A DNA stretch of 26,591 nucleotides from a virus. The translations under genes and the position numbers were made by a program. The stretch spans positions 1 to 26,591 of IMG/VR virus record IMGVR_UViG_3300027734_000272; one strand, given 5' to 3'. Position 1 is the first letter of the stretch. Each line of letters begins with the position of its first letter. The notes beneath the pieces are model-generated. The model was not told the DNA's origin. It saw only the letters and a list, made by a program, of their open reading frames with translations, and searched no databases. Shown one piece after another: positions 1 through 7,203 of this stretch.

Positions 1-1
1 G

Positions 2-1138
2 GCGTTTACTGGTGTTGCTCAAAATGTAGGCAACTACCAGCCCGCGCTGAATGCCGCTGGCTATAACTACGGCGCGGCTGCGAACACGGACATCACCGGT
101 GCGGCCGCCCCCTACCTACAGGCTGGCACGACCACCAGCGGCCTAACGCAGGCCAACCCCTACCTGCAAGCCGGAACATCCAGCGCCGCCGATTTGGTTG
201 GCGGCTACATGAACCCGTACACCCAGAACGTGGTGGACCAGATCCGGCTTGCGAACCAGCAGAACATCGCCCAGAACCTTTCCCCGGCCGTCACCTCTGG
301 TGCGGTAGGGTCAGGCCAGTTCGGCTCCCAGCGGGGCACAAATGCCCTTGCGCTGGGCATCTCGAACGCCAACATCGGTGCGCTCGGCTTGCAAAACCAA
401 GCATTGCAGACTGGGTACGCCAATGCACTAGCCGCAGCCCAGCAGCAGCGCATTAACCAGCTCAACGCTGGCCAGACCGCAGGCACCTTGCAAGGTCAGT
501 TCAACACCAACCAAGTGACTGCCGGTCAGGTGGCGGGCAACACTGCGGCGCAGGAAGCGGCCGCACGCACCGCTGCGGCCACCGGGCAAGTTAACCTTGG
601 CCAACAGCAGCAGCAAAGCGGACTGGCCGATGTCAACGCGCTGGCGACGCTTGGCGGCCAGCAACAGACCATTGCGCAGAACAAGGAGCTGTTCCCGCTG
701 GACGTGGCGGGCAAGCAGATGGCCGCGTTGAGTGGTGCCCAGATCCCGACGACCACCATGCAGACCATGACCGGATCGCCGCTGTCGGCCATCGCGGGCT
801 TGGGCGCACTGGCGGGCGGTATGTTCAGCAAGAACGCAAGCGGAACATCGGCTGCCGGGAATATTTACGGGGCGATAGCGCCCGTGATGTCGGACATTTA
901 TAGCGGGGTCAAGACCGGCGTGTCAGACGCTTATCGATATATTACGAACGGCAATCCCGGGATGAGCGGAACCGGAGATGCGAGCTACACACCAAACTAC
1001 GGCACTTCGGGAAATGTTTATGGGCAACCGGGCGTTGAGGCTTCGCCTGATAACACGTACGTACCTGATTACCAAGCGCCCTACACCGCGCCGTACACGC
1101 CAGATTACACTTTGCCCGAGTACTATGAAGACTACTAG
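2..1138 (+). CDS. Gly/Ala/Gln-rich virion protein, 5' end cut by window
   Basis: The reading frame is open from the first bases of the window to the TAG at 1136-1138, so this is the C-terminal part (about 378 residues) of a longer protein. I do not recognise a named family. It is rich in Gly, Ala, Gln, Asn and Thr. Near the start a repeat-like unit (PYLQAGT) occurs twice. A long Q/A-rich, probably helical segment follows, then a Gly/Ala stretch, and a tail rich in Tyr and Pro (PYTAPYTPDY). Such composition is common in phage tail-tip or DNA-ejection proteins; assignment to that role is inference from composition and from the transglycosylase-type gene 14 bases downstream, the two probably being cotranscribed. 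It could also be a tail or fibre-associated protein. Confidence 0.7.
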   Translation, partial: AFTGVAQNVGNYQPALNAAGYNYGAAANTDITGAAAPYLQAGTTTSGLTQANPYLQAGTSSAADLVGGYMNPYTQNVVDQIRLANQQNIAQNLSPAVTSGAVGSGQFGSQRGTNALALGISNANIGALGLQNQALQTGYANALAAAQQQRINQLNAGQTAGTLQGQFNTNQVTAGQVAGNTAAQEAAARTAAATGQVNLGQQQQQSGLADVNALATLGGQQQTIAQNKELFPLDVAGKQMAALSGAQIPTTTMQTMTGSPLSAIAGLGALAGGMFSKNASGTSAAGNIYGAIAPVMSDIYSGVKTGVSDAYRYITNGNPGMSGTGDASYTPNYGTSGNVYGQPGVEASPDNTYVPDYQAPYTAPYTPDYTLPEYYEDY

Positions 1139-1152
1139 AAACGGAGGCCCGA

Positions 1153-3273
1153 ATGGCTGAAGCACCAATCAAAGGTGGCCTGTCCACCAACCCCCGAGAC
1201 ATTAACTTCTATGGTGCTCAGGACGAAGACATATCCGAGTACCAGAAGTCGCTGGATGACAGCATCAAAGCGCTCCAGCAGCGCTACGCCCAACCGAACT
1301 GGTTCAATGTCGCTGCGGGCTTTTTCAAGCCCCAGTTGGGCGGCTTTGCGGCCTCCTTGGGCAGCGCATCGGAGGCCATGGGTCAAAACGTGGAACGTGA
1401 GCGCGAATCGCAACTGCCCATTGCACAGATGCGCAGCCAGCTTGCCATGTCCAAGATTGCTATGGGGCAAAACAAACAGGCAGCGGACTTGGTGAAAAAA
1501 CACGAAGCTGAAGGCGCTCCTCTGTACGCATTACCGCAATTGGCGGCAAAACTTAAAGCTCTTGGATCGCCTTTAGCGGATTCGGTTAACGCTCAAATTG
1601 ATCAAACTCGTAAATCTCAAGACTTGCAAGTGCAGCGCGTAAATTCCGCCATAGAACAACGAAGAGCCGCAGAATCCTTGATCAACAGGGACGAAGCGCA
1701 AGGCGTGTTGACACCTGCGGAAGCAGCGGTAAAACGCGCGGCCTTGCCTGCTATTCCTACGTTGCCGCCCGATCCCTTTGATCGCCCAGCACAAGGTGAA
1801 AGAGGCGCGTTAGTAAAGGCTGTTGATTTGAGTGTGAAAGATTCTGCTGCTGGAACGGCTGGCCCCGGTAAAGGGGACGCTCTTGCCGACACCGTTGCGG
1901 CGGCGAAGGCTCTTGCTGGTAATTCTGCTGCTGCGGCTGCGGCTGCTGCTCCCCCACCTGCTGCGGCTGAAGCAACTACGTCCAAAGCCATTGGGGCTCA
2001 AGATTTTCTTACCAAAGCGGTGTATCCAAGTGAGAGCCCTACAGGAGCGCCAAACCCGCGATCAACTGCGGTCGGTAAAGGTCAAATGCTGAAAGACACC
2101 CGGCAATTCATCAAAGATAAATACGGCATGCAGGCCGGGATAGATCAGTACGATAAAGACCCGGCAGTAGCTGCCGCATATGACTACGCCCTTCTGGGCC
2201 ATAACCAAGGTCTTTTGAAAGACCCGACGGCGCTTAACCATCGGCTCATGTGGTGGTTCGGTCCGGGAGATGGGCCAAAAATTCTTAACGCAAAAAACAA
2301 TGAGACATTAAAAAGTCTTGGACTATCGTTGAAAGAAAATGAAGATCCTAAAAAAGATCAATACAAAATTAACGGCTTAACAGCCGATACCACCGTTGGC
2401 AATCTTAAGACAACTATTTCTACGCAATTGAAGAAAAACAAAATTGATCCAGACGCCAAAGTAGTGTTTGGTGAACAACCAAAGGGTGTCGAAGCAGCGG
2501 CCGTGCCTGCCGCAGCAGCGCCTGCGCCAAAACCAGCAGAGCAAGACCGCTTCCCAGTATTGCATGCACGCCCCACTGGTGAAGGCGAGCTTCGTGGCAA
2601 ATCCCCCGACGAACGGGCGCTCATTATTAAAGTCGCAGAAGAAAAAGCAAAAGCTGATGAAACCCGCGCGGATGGTTTTGTTAAAAAATGGTCTGGCTAC
2701 GGCGACCCCACGATTTACACCCCGTACATGGGCGAACTTAGTCAGTCTATAAGCATGATTGAAGGCAACAAGCCCGTAGCTAAAAAAGTGTTTAACGCTA
2801 TGGGCCAAGGTGACCTGCAAGCTCAACTGCTGAAGGCTGCAAACGAAGGGTTTACGTTCAATGGTGGCGTGTGGTCGGGCTCGGTGAACCTTCCTGTGAA
2901 AGCATGGGTCGACGCGGGTCTGTCACCAGAAGAGGCAACTTACGCCAACAAAATGGCGACTATGTTTTTGCGCATAAACGGCTACAAGGGCCAACTTCAA
3001 AACATGAGTACAAGCAATCCGCCGGTTGCGGAATTCAGTGCTTTGCAAAACAGGGGTGCTAACTTAGGCCAACCTTGGGACGCGGCGTTGTCTACGCTTA
3101 AAAAGGATAGGATCAACGGGTACTGGAGCAACAAGATTTATAACATTGTCCTTGCTGAAAAAGAAAAAGCCGGATTGGGTGAATTAGCTCCGACCGCTGC
3201 GGTACTAAAGCACTCCAAAGAGTACAAAGCCGCAGACTTGCAATGGAAAAAAGATTTGCAGGCAACTCAGTAA
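1153..3273 (+). CDS. Internal virion protein with lytic transglycosylase-like domain
   Basis: The 706-aa protein starts at an ATG preceded by GGAGG at 1143-1147. Residues 1-200 are mostly helical and hydrophilic, with a GFFKPQLGGF segment near 57-66. Residues about 255-275 form an Ala/Pro linker. Residues about 281-378 resemble a lytic transglycosylase fold: an ES pair at 294-295, a Gly/Gln stretch (TAVGKGQM, 305-312), and repeated Tyr/Ala helices ending in a WWFGPGDG turn. Glu294 is the candidate catalytic residue. In T7-like phages such domains sit in internal virion proteins that open the peptidoglycan during DNA ejection. The rest of the protein is unrecognised and helical. The domain call rests on motif resemblance only. 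Confidence 0.7.
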   Translation: MAEAPIKGGLSTNPRDINFYGAQDEDISEYQKSLDDSIKALQQRYAQPNWFNVAAGFFKPQLGGFAASLGSASEAMGQNVERERESQLPIAQMRSQLAMSKIAMGQNKQAADLVKKHEAEGAPLYALPQLAAKLKALGSPLADSVNAQIDQTRKSQDLQVQRVNSAIEQRRAAESLINRDEAQGVLTPAEAAVKRAALPAIPTLPPDPFDRPAQGERGALVKAVDLSVKDSAAGTAGPGKGDALADTVAAAKALAGNSAAAAAAAAPPPAAAEATTSKAIGAQDFLTKAVYPSESPTGAPNPRSTAVGKGQMLKDTRQFIKDKYGMQAGIDQYDKDPAVAAAYDYALLGHNQGLLKDPTALNHRLMWWFGPGDGPKILNAKNNETLKSLGLSLKENEDPKKDQYKINGLTADTTVGNLKTTISTQLKKNKIDPDAKVVFGEQPKGVEAAAVPAAAAPAPKPAEQDRFPVLHARPTGEGELRGKSPDERALIIKVAEEKAKADETRADGFVKKWSGYGDPTIYTPYMGELSQSISMIEGNKPVAKKVFNAMGQGDLQAQLLKAANEGFTFNGGVWSGSVNLPVKAWVDAGLSPEEATYANKMATMFLRINGYKGQLQNMSTSNPPVAEFSALQNRGANLGQPWDAALSTLKKDRINGYWSNKIYNIVLAEKEKAGLGELAPTAAVLKHSKEYKAADLQWKKDLQATQ

Positions 3274-3294
3274 AACCGCAAACGAGGATTACAA

Positions 3295-4761
3295 ATGTCT
3301 GATGACGCAGATATCCAAGCTCGGATGGCCAGAATGGCCAAAGAAAGGGAAGCCGCCCTTGGTGGAGCCTCGACAACAGAATCCGTTGCTTCTCCACCGC
3401 AATCTAATGAAGATGCGGAAATGCAAGAACGCATGGACAGAATGGCAAAAGAACGTGGAGAGCAATTTGGGCTAGAAGACTCGACGCCCCGGGAAAACGC
3501 GGCCATGTTGGAAGCGCGGCGTGTGGCGGCTGAAAAACAAGAAGCATTAGCAAAAGCAGAAGCCAATAGGCCAAAAACTTTAGGTGAAAATGCCGGAGCG
3601 CTTTACGAAAAGGGTAAAGGACTTTTGCCCAAAGAGATGCAGGGATATGTTGATGATGCGGCTTTAGGTGTAGCGGGGTACTTGGGCGGAAAAGCATTGC
3701 GTTCAGTGATTGACCCAAAGTACCAGTACGGAACCCCAGAGTACACGGAACACCAAGCACGGCTTGGCACCGCTGGCGACGTTAACGCTGTCGCTGACCA
3801 ATCCCGGGCTGTTATGGGGGACGCCCAGCAGCAGCATGCCGCTGCGGCGCAGGCTATGCAAGCCAACGCCGATGCATTGGCCGCGCAGCATGCCGCCGCC
3901 GAGCAAGCCCTACGGCAAGCCGAGCAGGAGAACCTGTACCACAGCAGTAGGAACCCCACGGAAGAGGCTGATGAAAGATTGCGCGGGGTGCAAAGGCAAG
4001 TAGTTGGAAATGCCGGTGAAGGAGCGGGCGGAAACACTGGGCGGGCTAACCAGACTGGGTACAACACCCGGACCGCGCAAGAGGCCGCAAGAACGCAAGC
4101 CACGGCGAGTACATTGGGCAGTATGGGCTTGAACCCTACCAACGCGCTTGCCCAAGCCCCCGATCTGGCCAGTACGCCAAGCGGCTTGCTGGTGCCCAAA
4201 GACGTTGCTTTGGAAGAAGAAGCAAAACGGTTGGCCGCGCAACGTGAACAGGACCAACGCCGTGTTGCTTTTGCGCAGCAGGTGGCCCGAGAAAAAGCTG
4301 AAGCAAAATTACGACTTGACCAAGCCCGGGCCGCTGAAGCCAATGCCCGAACGGCTATGGCCCAAGAAATGCAGCGTTTGCAAAGGCACGCAGCGACACC
4401 ACCTATATCGGACATCGCACAGGCTAGGCACCAAGAAAACATTGCCCGTGCGAACAGCTTGCAAGCAGAGATGCCGGGCACAGGTAAAAAAATGCTAGAG
4501 TTTGTTGGCAAAAGAATATTGCCCAGATATGTTCCCGGCGTAGGTGCAGCTTTCGCGCCACTTGAAGCAGAGCAGGCTAAAAAAGATTATGACGCGGGCA
4601 ATTATTTTCGGGCGGCTATACACGGCGCGGGTAGTCTTGGCGGCATAGCTCAAGCCACCGGTGTGCCATTTTTAATGGGTGCGGGTGACATCCTGCAAAC
4701 ACCCGCCACATTGCAGGCCCTGTACGATTTCATGCAAACCCCCGCAGCGGCTAAGCGCTAA
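3295..4761 (+). CDS. Ala-rich coiled-coil virion/ejection protein
   Basis: The 488-aa protein starts 21 bases after the transglycosylase gene, with GAGG upstream of the ATG. Two similar short units near the N terminus (ARMARMAKERE at about 9-19 and ERMDRMAKERG at about 44-54) are an internal duplication. The middle is long Ala/Gln/Glu-rich helix, typical of coiled coil. The C-terminal 100 residues are more hydrophobic and glycine-rich (for example AAIHGAGSLGGIAQ). I do not recognise a family. Position, composition and shared orientation suggest a third component of an ejection or tail-tip set, as in the gp14/15/16 group of T7-like phages; this is inference. It is the last plus-strand gene of the late block before the convergent minus-strand gene. 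Confidence 0.65.
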   Translation: MSDDADIQARMARMAKEREAALGGASTTESVASPPQSNEDAEMQERMDRMAKERGEQFGLEDSTPRENAAMLEARRVAAEKQEALAKAEANRPKTLGENAGALYEKGKGLLPKEMQGYVDDAALGVAGYLGGKALRSVIDPKYQYGTPEYTEHQARLGTAGDVNAVADQSRAVMGDAQQQHAAAAQAMQANADALAAQHAAAEQALRQAEQENLYHSSRNPTEEADERLRGVQRQVVGNAGEGAGGNTGRANQTGYNTRTAQEAARTQATASTLGSMGLNPTNALAQAPDLASTPSGLLVPKDVALEEEAKRLAAQREQDQRRVAFAQQVAREKAEAKLRLDQARAAEANARTAMAQEMQRLQRHAATPPISDIAQARHQENIARANSLQAEMPGTGKKMLEFVGKRILPRYVPGVGAAFAPLEAEQAKKDYDAGNYFRAAIHGAGSLGGIAQATGVPFLMGAGDILQTPATLQALYDFMQTPAAAKR

Positions 4762-4777
4762 CGATTGGTCGGTACGG

Positions 4778-4806
4778 TCACCGCAACGATCCAATGATGG
4801 CGGTGA
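4778..4806. terminator. Possible bidirectional terminator hairpin between convergent genes
   Basis: TCACCGC at 4778-4784 and GCGGTGA at 4800-4806 form a 7-bp inverted repeat with a 15-base loop, in the 81-base gap between a plus-strand stop (4761) and a minus-strand stop (4843). No T-run follows on either strand, so an intrinsic terminator is only a possibility. Confidence 0.3.
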
Positions 4807-4842
4807 ACACCAGCCCCCAGAAGAAGAATTTGAACCAATACA

Positions 4843-5067
4843 CTACATCGCGCCCCGCTTCTCGCTGAGAGCCCGGGCCACCTCGGGGTTGAGCGACCGC
4901 ACAAACTCAATGCACTTTGCGCGTTCGGCGCGGGCGTACTTCAGGTTGACAGCCTTCTCCACCGCCGCGCACAGCTCGTAGACGTCCACGTCGTCGGCGT
5001 ACAGCCCGTCCTTGTCGAGCATGTCGCAGCTCAAAAATACGTTGCGCATTTCCTCTTTTGTAAGCAT
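4843..5067 (-). CDS. Small hypothetical phage protein (74 aa)
   Basis: An in-frame ATG exists at 5079, but it has no Shine-Dalgarno sequence. The sequence ATGGAGAAAAGCATG places a good GGAG six bases before the next ATG at 5067, so the downstream start is preferred. The 74-aa acidic, helical protein begins MLTKEEMRNVF. It contains a LYADDVDVYELCAAVEKAV segment and ends in a basic tail, with two cysteines. I do not recognise a family. It stands alone on the minus strand, divergent from the YdaS-like gene, with a candidate promoter that shares that gene's -10 box, so the two are probably controlled together. Confidence 0.7.
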   Translation of the reverse strand: MLTKEEMRNVFLSCDMLDKDGLYADDVDVYELCAAVEKAVNLKYARAERAKCIEFVRSLNPEVARALSEKRGAM

Positions 5068-5080
5068 GCTTTTCTCCATG

Positions 5081-5108
5081 TTGATGTAACTAAAGGTTAG
5101 ATTATAAT
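5081..5108 (+). promoter_or_regulatory. Promoter of the YdaS-like gene; predicts a leaderless transcript
   Basis: TTGATG at 5081-5086 and a consensus TATAAT at 5103-5108 are separated by 16 bases. A start site about seven bases after the -10 box falls on or next to the ATG at 5115. No Shine-Dalgarno sequence is present, so the mRNA is probably leaderless. Confidence 0.65.
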
Positions 5109-5128
5109 GCGGGCATGACCCTTGCCGA
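5101..5128 (-). promoter_or_regulatory. Opposing promoter of the 74-aa gene, sharing the -10 box
   Basis: On the minus strand, TATAAT (plus 5106-5101) is preceded at a 16-base spacing by TCGGCA (plus 5128-5123, four of six matches to TTGACA). Together with the plus-strand promoter it forms a face-to-face pair around the shared core ATTATAAT. Only one of the two can be occupied by polymerase at a time. Confidence 0.4.
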
Positions 5129-5315
5129 GTATTTCAAGACCGATGTCCGTGGTGCGAAAGCCGAGATGGCCCAGTACCTTGGCATCACCTCGACGTGGAT
5201 GGCCCTGCTGATTGCGAAGCGCCGTCAACCATCGCCTGCGCTTGCTGTTGCGATTGAAAAAGCGACTGCTGGGCTCGTAACCCGGCAGGAGCTCCGGCCT
5301 GACCTGTTTGCGTAA
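5115..5315 (+). CDS. YdaS/Cro-like helix-turn-helix regulator
   Basis: The 66-aa protein has the layout of the YdaS/Cro superfamily. An N-terminal helix (MTLAEYF) leads to a helix-turn-helix at about residues 16-45, including MAQYLGITSTWMALLIAKRR. The C terminus is LRPDLFA, a common YdaS ending. Such proteins bind operators in phage switches and in prophage YdaS/YdaT pairs. The gene is an isolated plus-strand gene between two minus-strand genes. Its promoter implies a leaderless mRNA. The likely target is its own divergent promoter region at 5081-5128, giving autorepression and control of the 74-aa gene; this is inference. Its 3' half is overlapped in antisense by the last gene of the replication operon. 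Confidence 0.8.
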   Translation: MTLAEYFKTDVRGAKAEMAQYLGITSTWMALLIAKRRQPSPALAVAIEKATAGLVTRQELRPDLFA

Positions 5316-5442
5316 CCAGATCACGCCACGCGGACAGCAGGACCTTGTTGTCCTCCCGTAGCTGCTTGTTCTCGTCTACCGCTTGGCGGGCTATCTCCTC
5401 CAGAGTTTCCCGATCCCACTGCGTAAAGTCTGCCTTTGGCAT
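5185..5442 (-). CDS. Small coiled-coil protein overlapping the helicase end
   Basis: The ATG at 5442 follows AAGGAAG at a good distance, placed inside the 3' end of the helicase gene. The first 45 residues (MPKADFTQWDRETLEEIARQ, then a helix ending ALLSAW-like) look like a real phage protein: small proteins with a W-D-R-E-T-L opening often follow this helicase type. The last 40 residues are Gln/Ala-rich and lie antisense to the YdaS-like gene, so they are probably less constrained. The function is unknown; a coiled-coil helper of the helicase is possible. It overlaps the helicase by 122 bases in another frame. Confidence 0.55.
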   Translation of the reverse strand: MPKADFTQWDRETLEEIARQAVDENKQLREDNKVLLSAWRDLVTQTGQAGAPAGLRAQQSLFQSQQQAQAMVDGASQSAGPSTSR

Positions 5443-6811
5443 TTGTCTTCCTTTTCTTCATTGAATCTAACAACACGTCCTGCACCCGGCGCTTGGTGGT
5501 CAGCCGCTCCAGCACCAGCTCGTCCACGGTGTTGCGGGCGATGATCCGGTGGATGAACACCGGGCGGTCGTAGCCAGCCTGTAGCTGGCGCGTCGGGCCG
5601 ATCCGCTCAATTATTTGCAGGTGCTCTTCGAGGTTCCAGTTGGGCGAGAAGAACACCAGTATGTTTCCGCCGTCCTGTAGGTTCAGGCCGTGGCCAGCGC
5701 TTGCCGGGTGGGCGAACAGGACCGGGATCTTGCCCGCGTTCCAGTCCACGATGGTGGCTGGGTTCTTGTCCAGATGCCTGCCCTGCGGGAACGCCTTCAG
5801 CAGCCGCGCAAGGTCGCTCTTGAAGTTGTAGGCCACCAGCACCGGCATACCCGCAGCTTCTTCGATGATGGACTCCAGCGCCTCCAGCTTGACCTTGTGG
5901 GTCTCCTTCCACTTGCCGGTGTCGTCGGTGTAGGCCGCGCCAGCGGCAAGCTGCAGGCACTTGACGGTCTTGGCGGCGGCGTTGAACGCCTCCAGCTCAA
6001 TGCCTTCCAGCTCGGTGTACATCGCGTCCTCCATCTCCTTGTAGTGCTTGCGCGCCTTGGGCGGCAGGTCCACGAAGATGTTGTTGACGATGGGCTCGTG
6101 CAGGTCGAACCAGTCCGCCGCGTCGATGGTCAGGCAGACGTCGCGCAGCTTGTCTTGGATCTCGGTCTGGGCACCCGGCAGCGGTATCTTGCTGAAACCA
6201 TCAAAGCCGGTGCGGAACCAGCGTTGGTCAAACGCGGTAAACGTGCGCCCCAGCCGCGTCCCGGCGTCCACAAACCACGCCTGCCCCCACAGGTCCTTCA
6301 AGCCGTTGCTGGCTGGTGTGCCGGTCAGCTCGATCAGCCGGGTGATGCGGGTGTGGGCGATGGAGCCCAGCGCCTGCGCGCGCTTGCCGCCCTGCCGCAG
6401 CCGGAACGACTTCACCTTGGTGGACTCGTCCAGCACCACGGTCTTGTAGGGCCACCTGTCGCCCCAGTAGGCGACCAGCCAGACCAGTTGCTCGTAGTTG
6501 GTGGTGTAGATGTAGGCCGGTGAGCGGATGGCCTGTATGCGCTCCGCCTCCGTGCCCGTGATGACCGACACGTTGATGTCCTTCAGGTGGGACCATTTCA
6601 GGACCTCTGAGGGCCACGTGGTGGTCGCCACGCGCAGCGGGGCCACGATGAGCACCGGGCCGTCCTCGACCAGTTGTAGGCCGTCCAGCGCCGTCAGGGT
6701 GGCCACCGTCTTGCCTGTGCCCATGCCAGCCCATACCGCGCAGCGCGGCGTGTCGATGATGTGGTCGATGATCAGGTGCTGGTAGGGCCGGGGTATGAAT
6801 TCAGTTCTCAT
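5321..6811 (-). CDS. SNF2-type superfamily 2 DNA helicase
   Basis: The 496-aa protein carries both RecA-like lobes of an SF2/SNF2 ATPase. Walker A is GMGTGKT (29-35). Motif Ia is in VLIVAPLRVA (53-62). Motif II is DEST (128-131), replacing the usual DEAH/DEAQ. Motif III is LTGTPASNG (162-170). The second lobe holds SAGHGLNLQDGG and an arginine-finger region, ERIGPTRQ. It is close in length to phage helicases of this class and acts on phage DNA in replication or recombination. It overlaps the VRR-NUC gene by ATGA, which supports joint action. The last 45 residues after the conserved LLDSMKKR are Gly/Ser-rich and overlap another gene, so they may be a late extension. Confidence 0.92.
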   Translation of the reverse strand: MRTEFIPRPYQHLIIDHIIDTPRCAVWAGMGTGKTVATLTALDGLQLVEDGPVLIVAPLRVATTTWPSEVLKWSHLKDINVSVITGTEAERIQAIRSPAYIYTTNYEQLVWLVAYWGDRWPYKTVVLDESTKVKSFRLRQGGKRAQALGSIAHTRITRLIELTGTPASNGLKDLWGQAWFVDAGTRLGRTFTAFDQRWFRTGFDGFSKIPLPGAQTEIQDKLRDVCLTIDAADWFDLHEPIVNNIFVDLPPKARKHYKEMEDAMYTELEGIELEAFNAAAKTVKCLQLAAGAAYTDDTGKWKETHKVKLEALESIIEEAAGMPVLVAYNFKSDLARLLKAFPQGRHLDKNPATIVDWNAGKIPVLFAHPASAGHGLNLQDGGNILVFFSPNWNLEEHLQIIERIGPTRQLQAGYDRPVFIHRIIARNTVDELVLERLTTKRRVQDVLLDSMKKRKTNAKGRLYAVGSGNSGGDSPPSGRREQAATGGQQGPAVRVA

Positions 6812-7077
6812 GCTATTAGGTTGTCCACGGCTTCGTATGAATCAATTATTTCCACCAGCTCACCGAGCTTGCGCATGCGGTTGTGCTCACGTATCTGGTG
6901 GGGCTCTGGCTTCTTGCCGGGTGCCTTCAGCTCAATCCAGATGGGCGTCCGGTTGGGCAACATCACCCGGCGGTCCGGTGCGCCGACGTGGCCGACCCAC
7001 TGGGCCTTGCGTATTTGGCCGCCGACGTCCTTGACGCGCTTGACGAGGTACTTCTCAATGTCCGATTCCTTGGTCAT
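6808..7077 (-). CDS. VRR-NUC domain nuclease
   Basis: The 89-aa protein is a stand-alone VRR-NUC nuclease of the PD-(D/E)XK superfamily. The core GAPDRR (32-37) gives Asp35. WIELKAP (47-53) gives Glu49 and Lys51. A conserved Gln61 and His65 follow in PEPHQIREH. Stand-alone VRR-NUC proteins are Holliday-junction or flap-type structure-specific nucleases and are frequent beside SNF2 helicases in phages. It overlaps the helicase downstream and the 42-aa gene upstream by 4-base ATGA junctions, so translation of the three is coupled. The family is clear; the exact substrate is inferred. Confidence 0.93.
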   Translation of the reverse strand: MTKESDIEKYLVKRVKDVGGQIRKAQWVGHVGAPDRRVMLPNRTPIWIELKAPGKKPEPHQIREHNRMRKLGELVEIIDSYEAVDNLIA

Positions 7078-7202
7078 TCTTCGTCGTCCTCTTCCATTTC
7101 CTCCAGCTCGGCCTGCAAGTCGATGGCGATGGCCAGCAACGCGGCCCGCTCGGTGTCGCCCTTGATGTAGGCAAGGCGCTCTGCTTCTTCTGGTGTGATC
7201 AT
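7074..7202 (-). CDS. 42-aa acidic small protein
   Basis: Reading the minus strand from the ATG at 7202 gives a 42-residue protein that starts MITPEEAERLAYIKGD and ends in an acidic run (EEMEEDDEE). It lies between the polymerase stop (TGA, one base, then this ATG) and the VRR-NUC start (ATGA overlap), filling the gap exactly, which is the main evidence that it is real. It is predicted to be one or two helices. Function unknown. Confidence 0.7.
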   Translation of the reverse strand: MITPEEAERLAYIKGDTERAALLAIAIDLQAELEEMEEDDEE

Positions 7203-7203
7203 G

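Noticed and set aside
5690-6523. Long plus-strand open frame opposite the helicase
   Set aside because: It is antisense to a protein with clear SF2 motifs and only reflects GC-rich codon bias. It has no ribosome site or recognisable domain.
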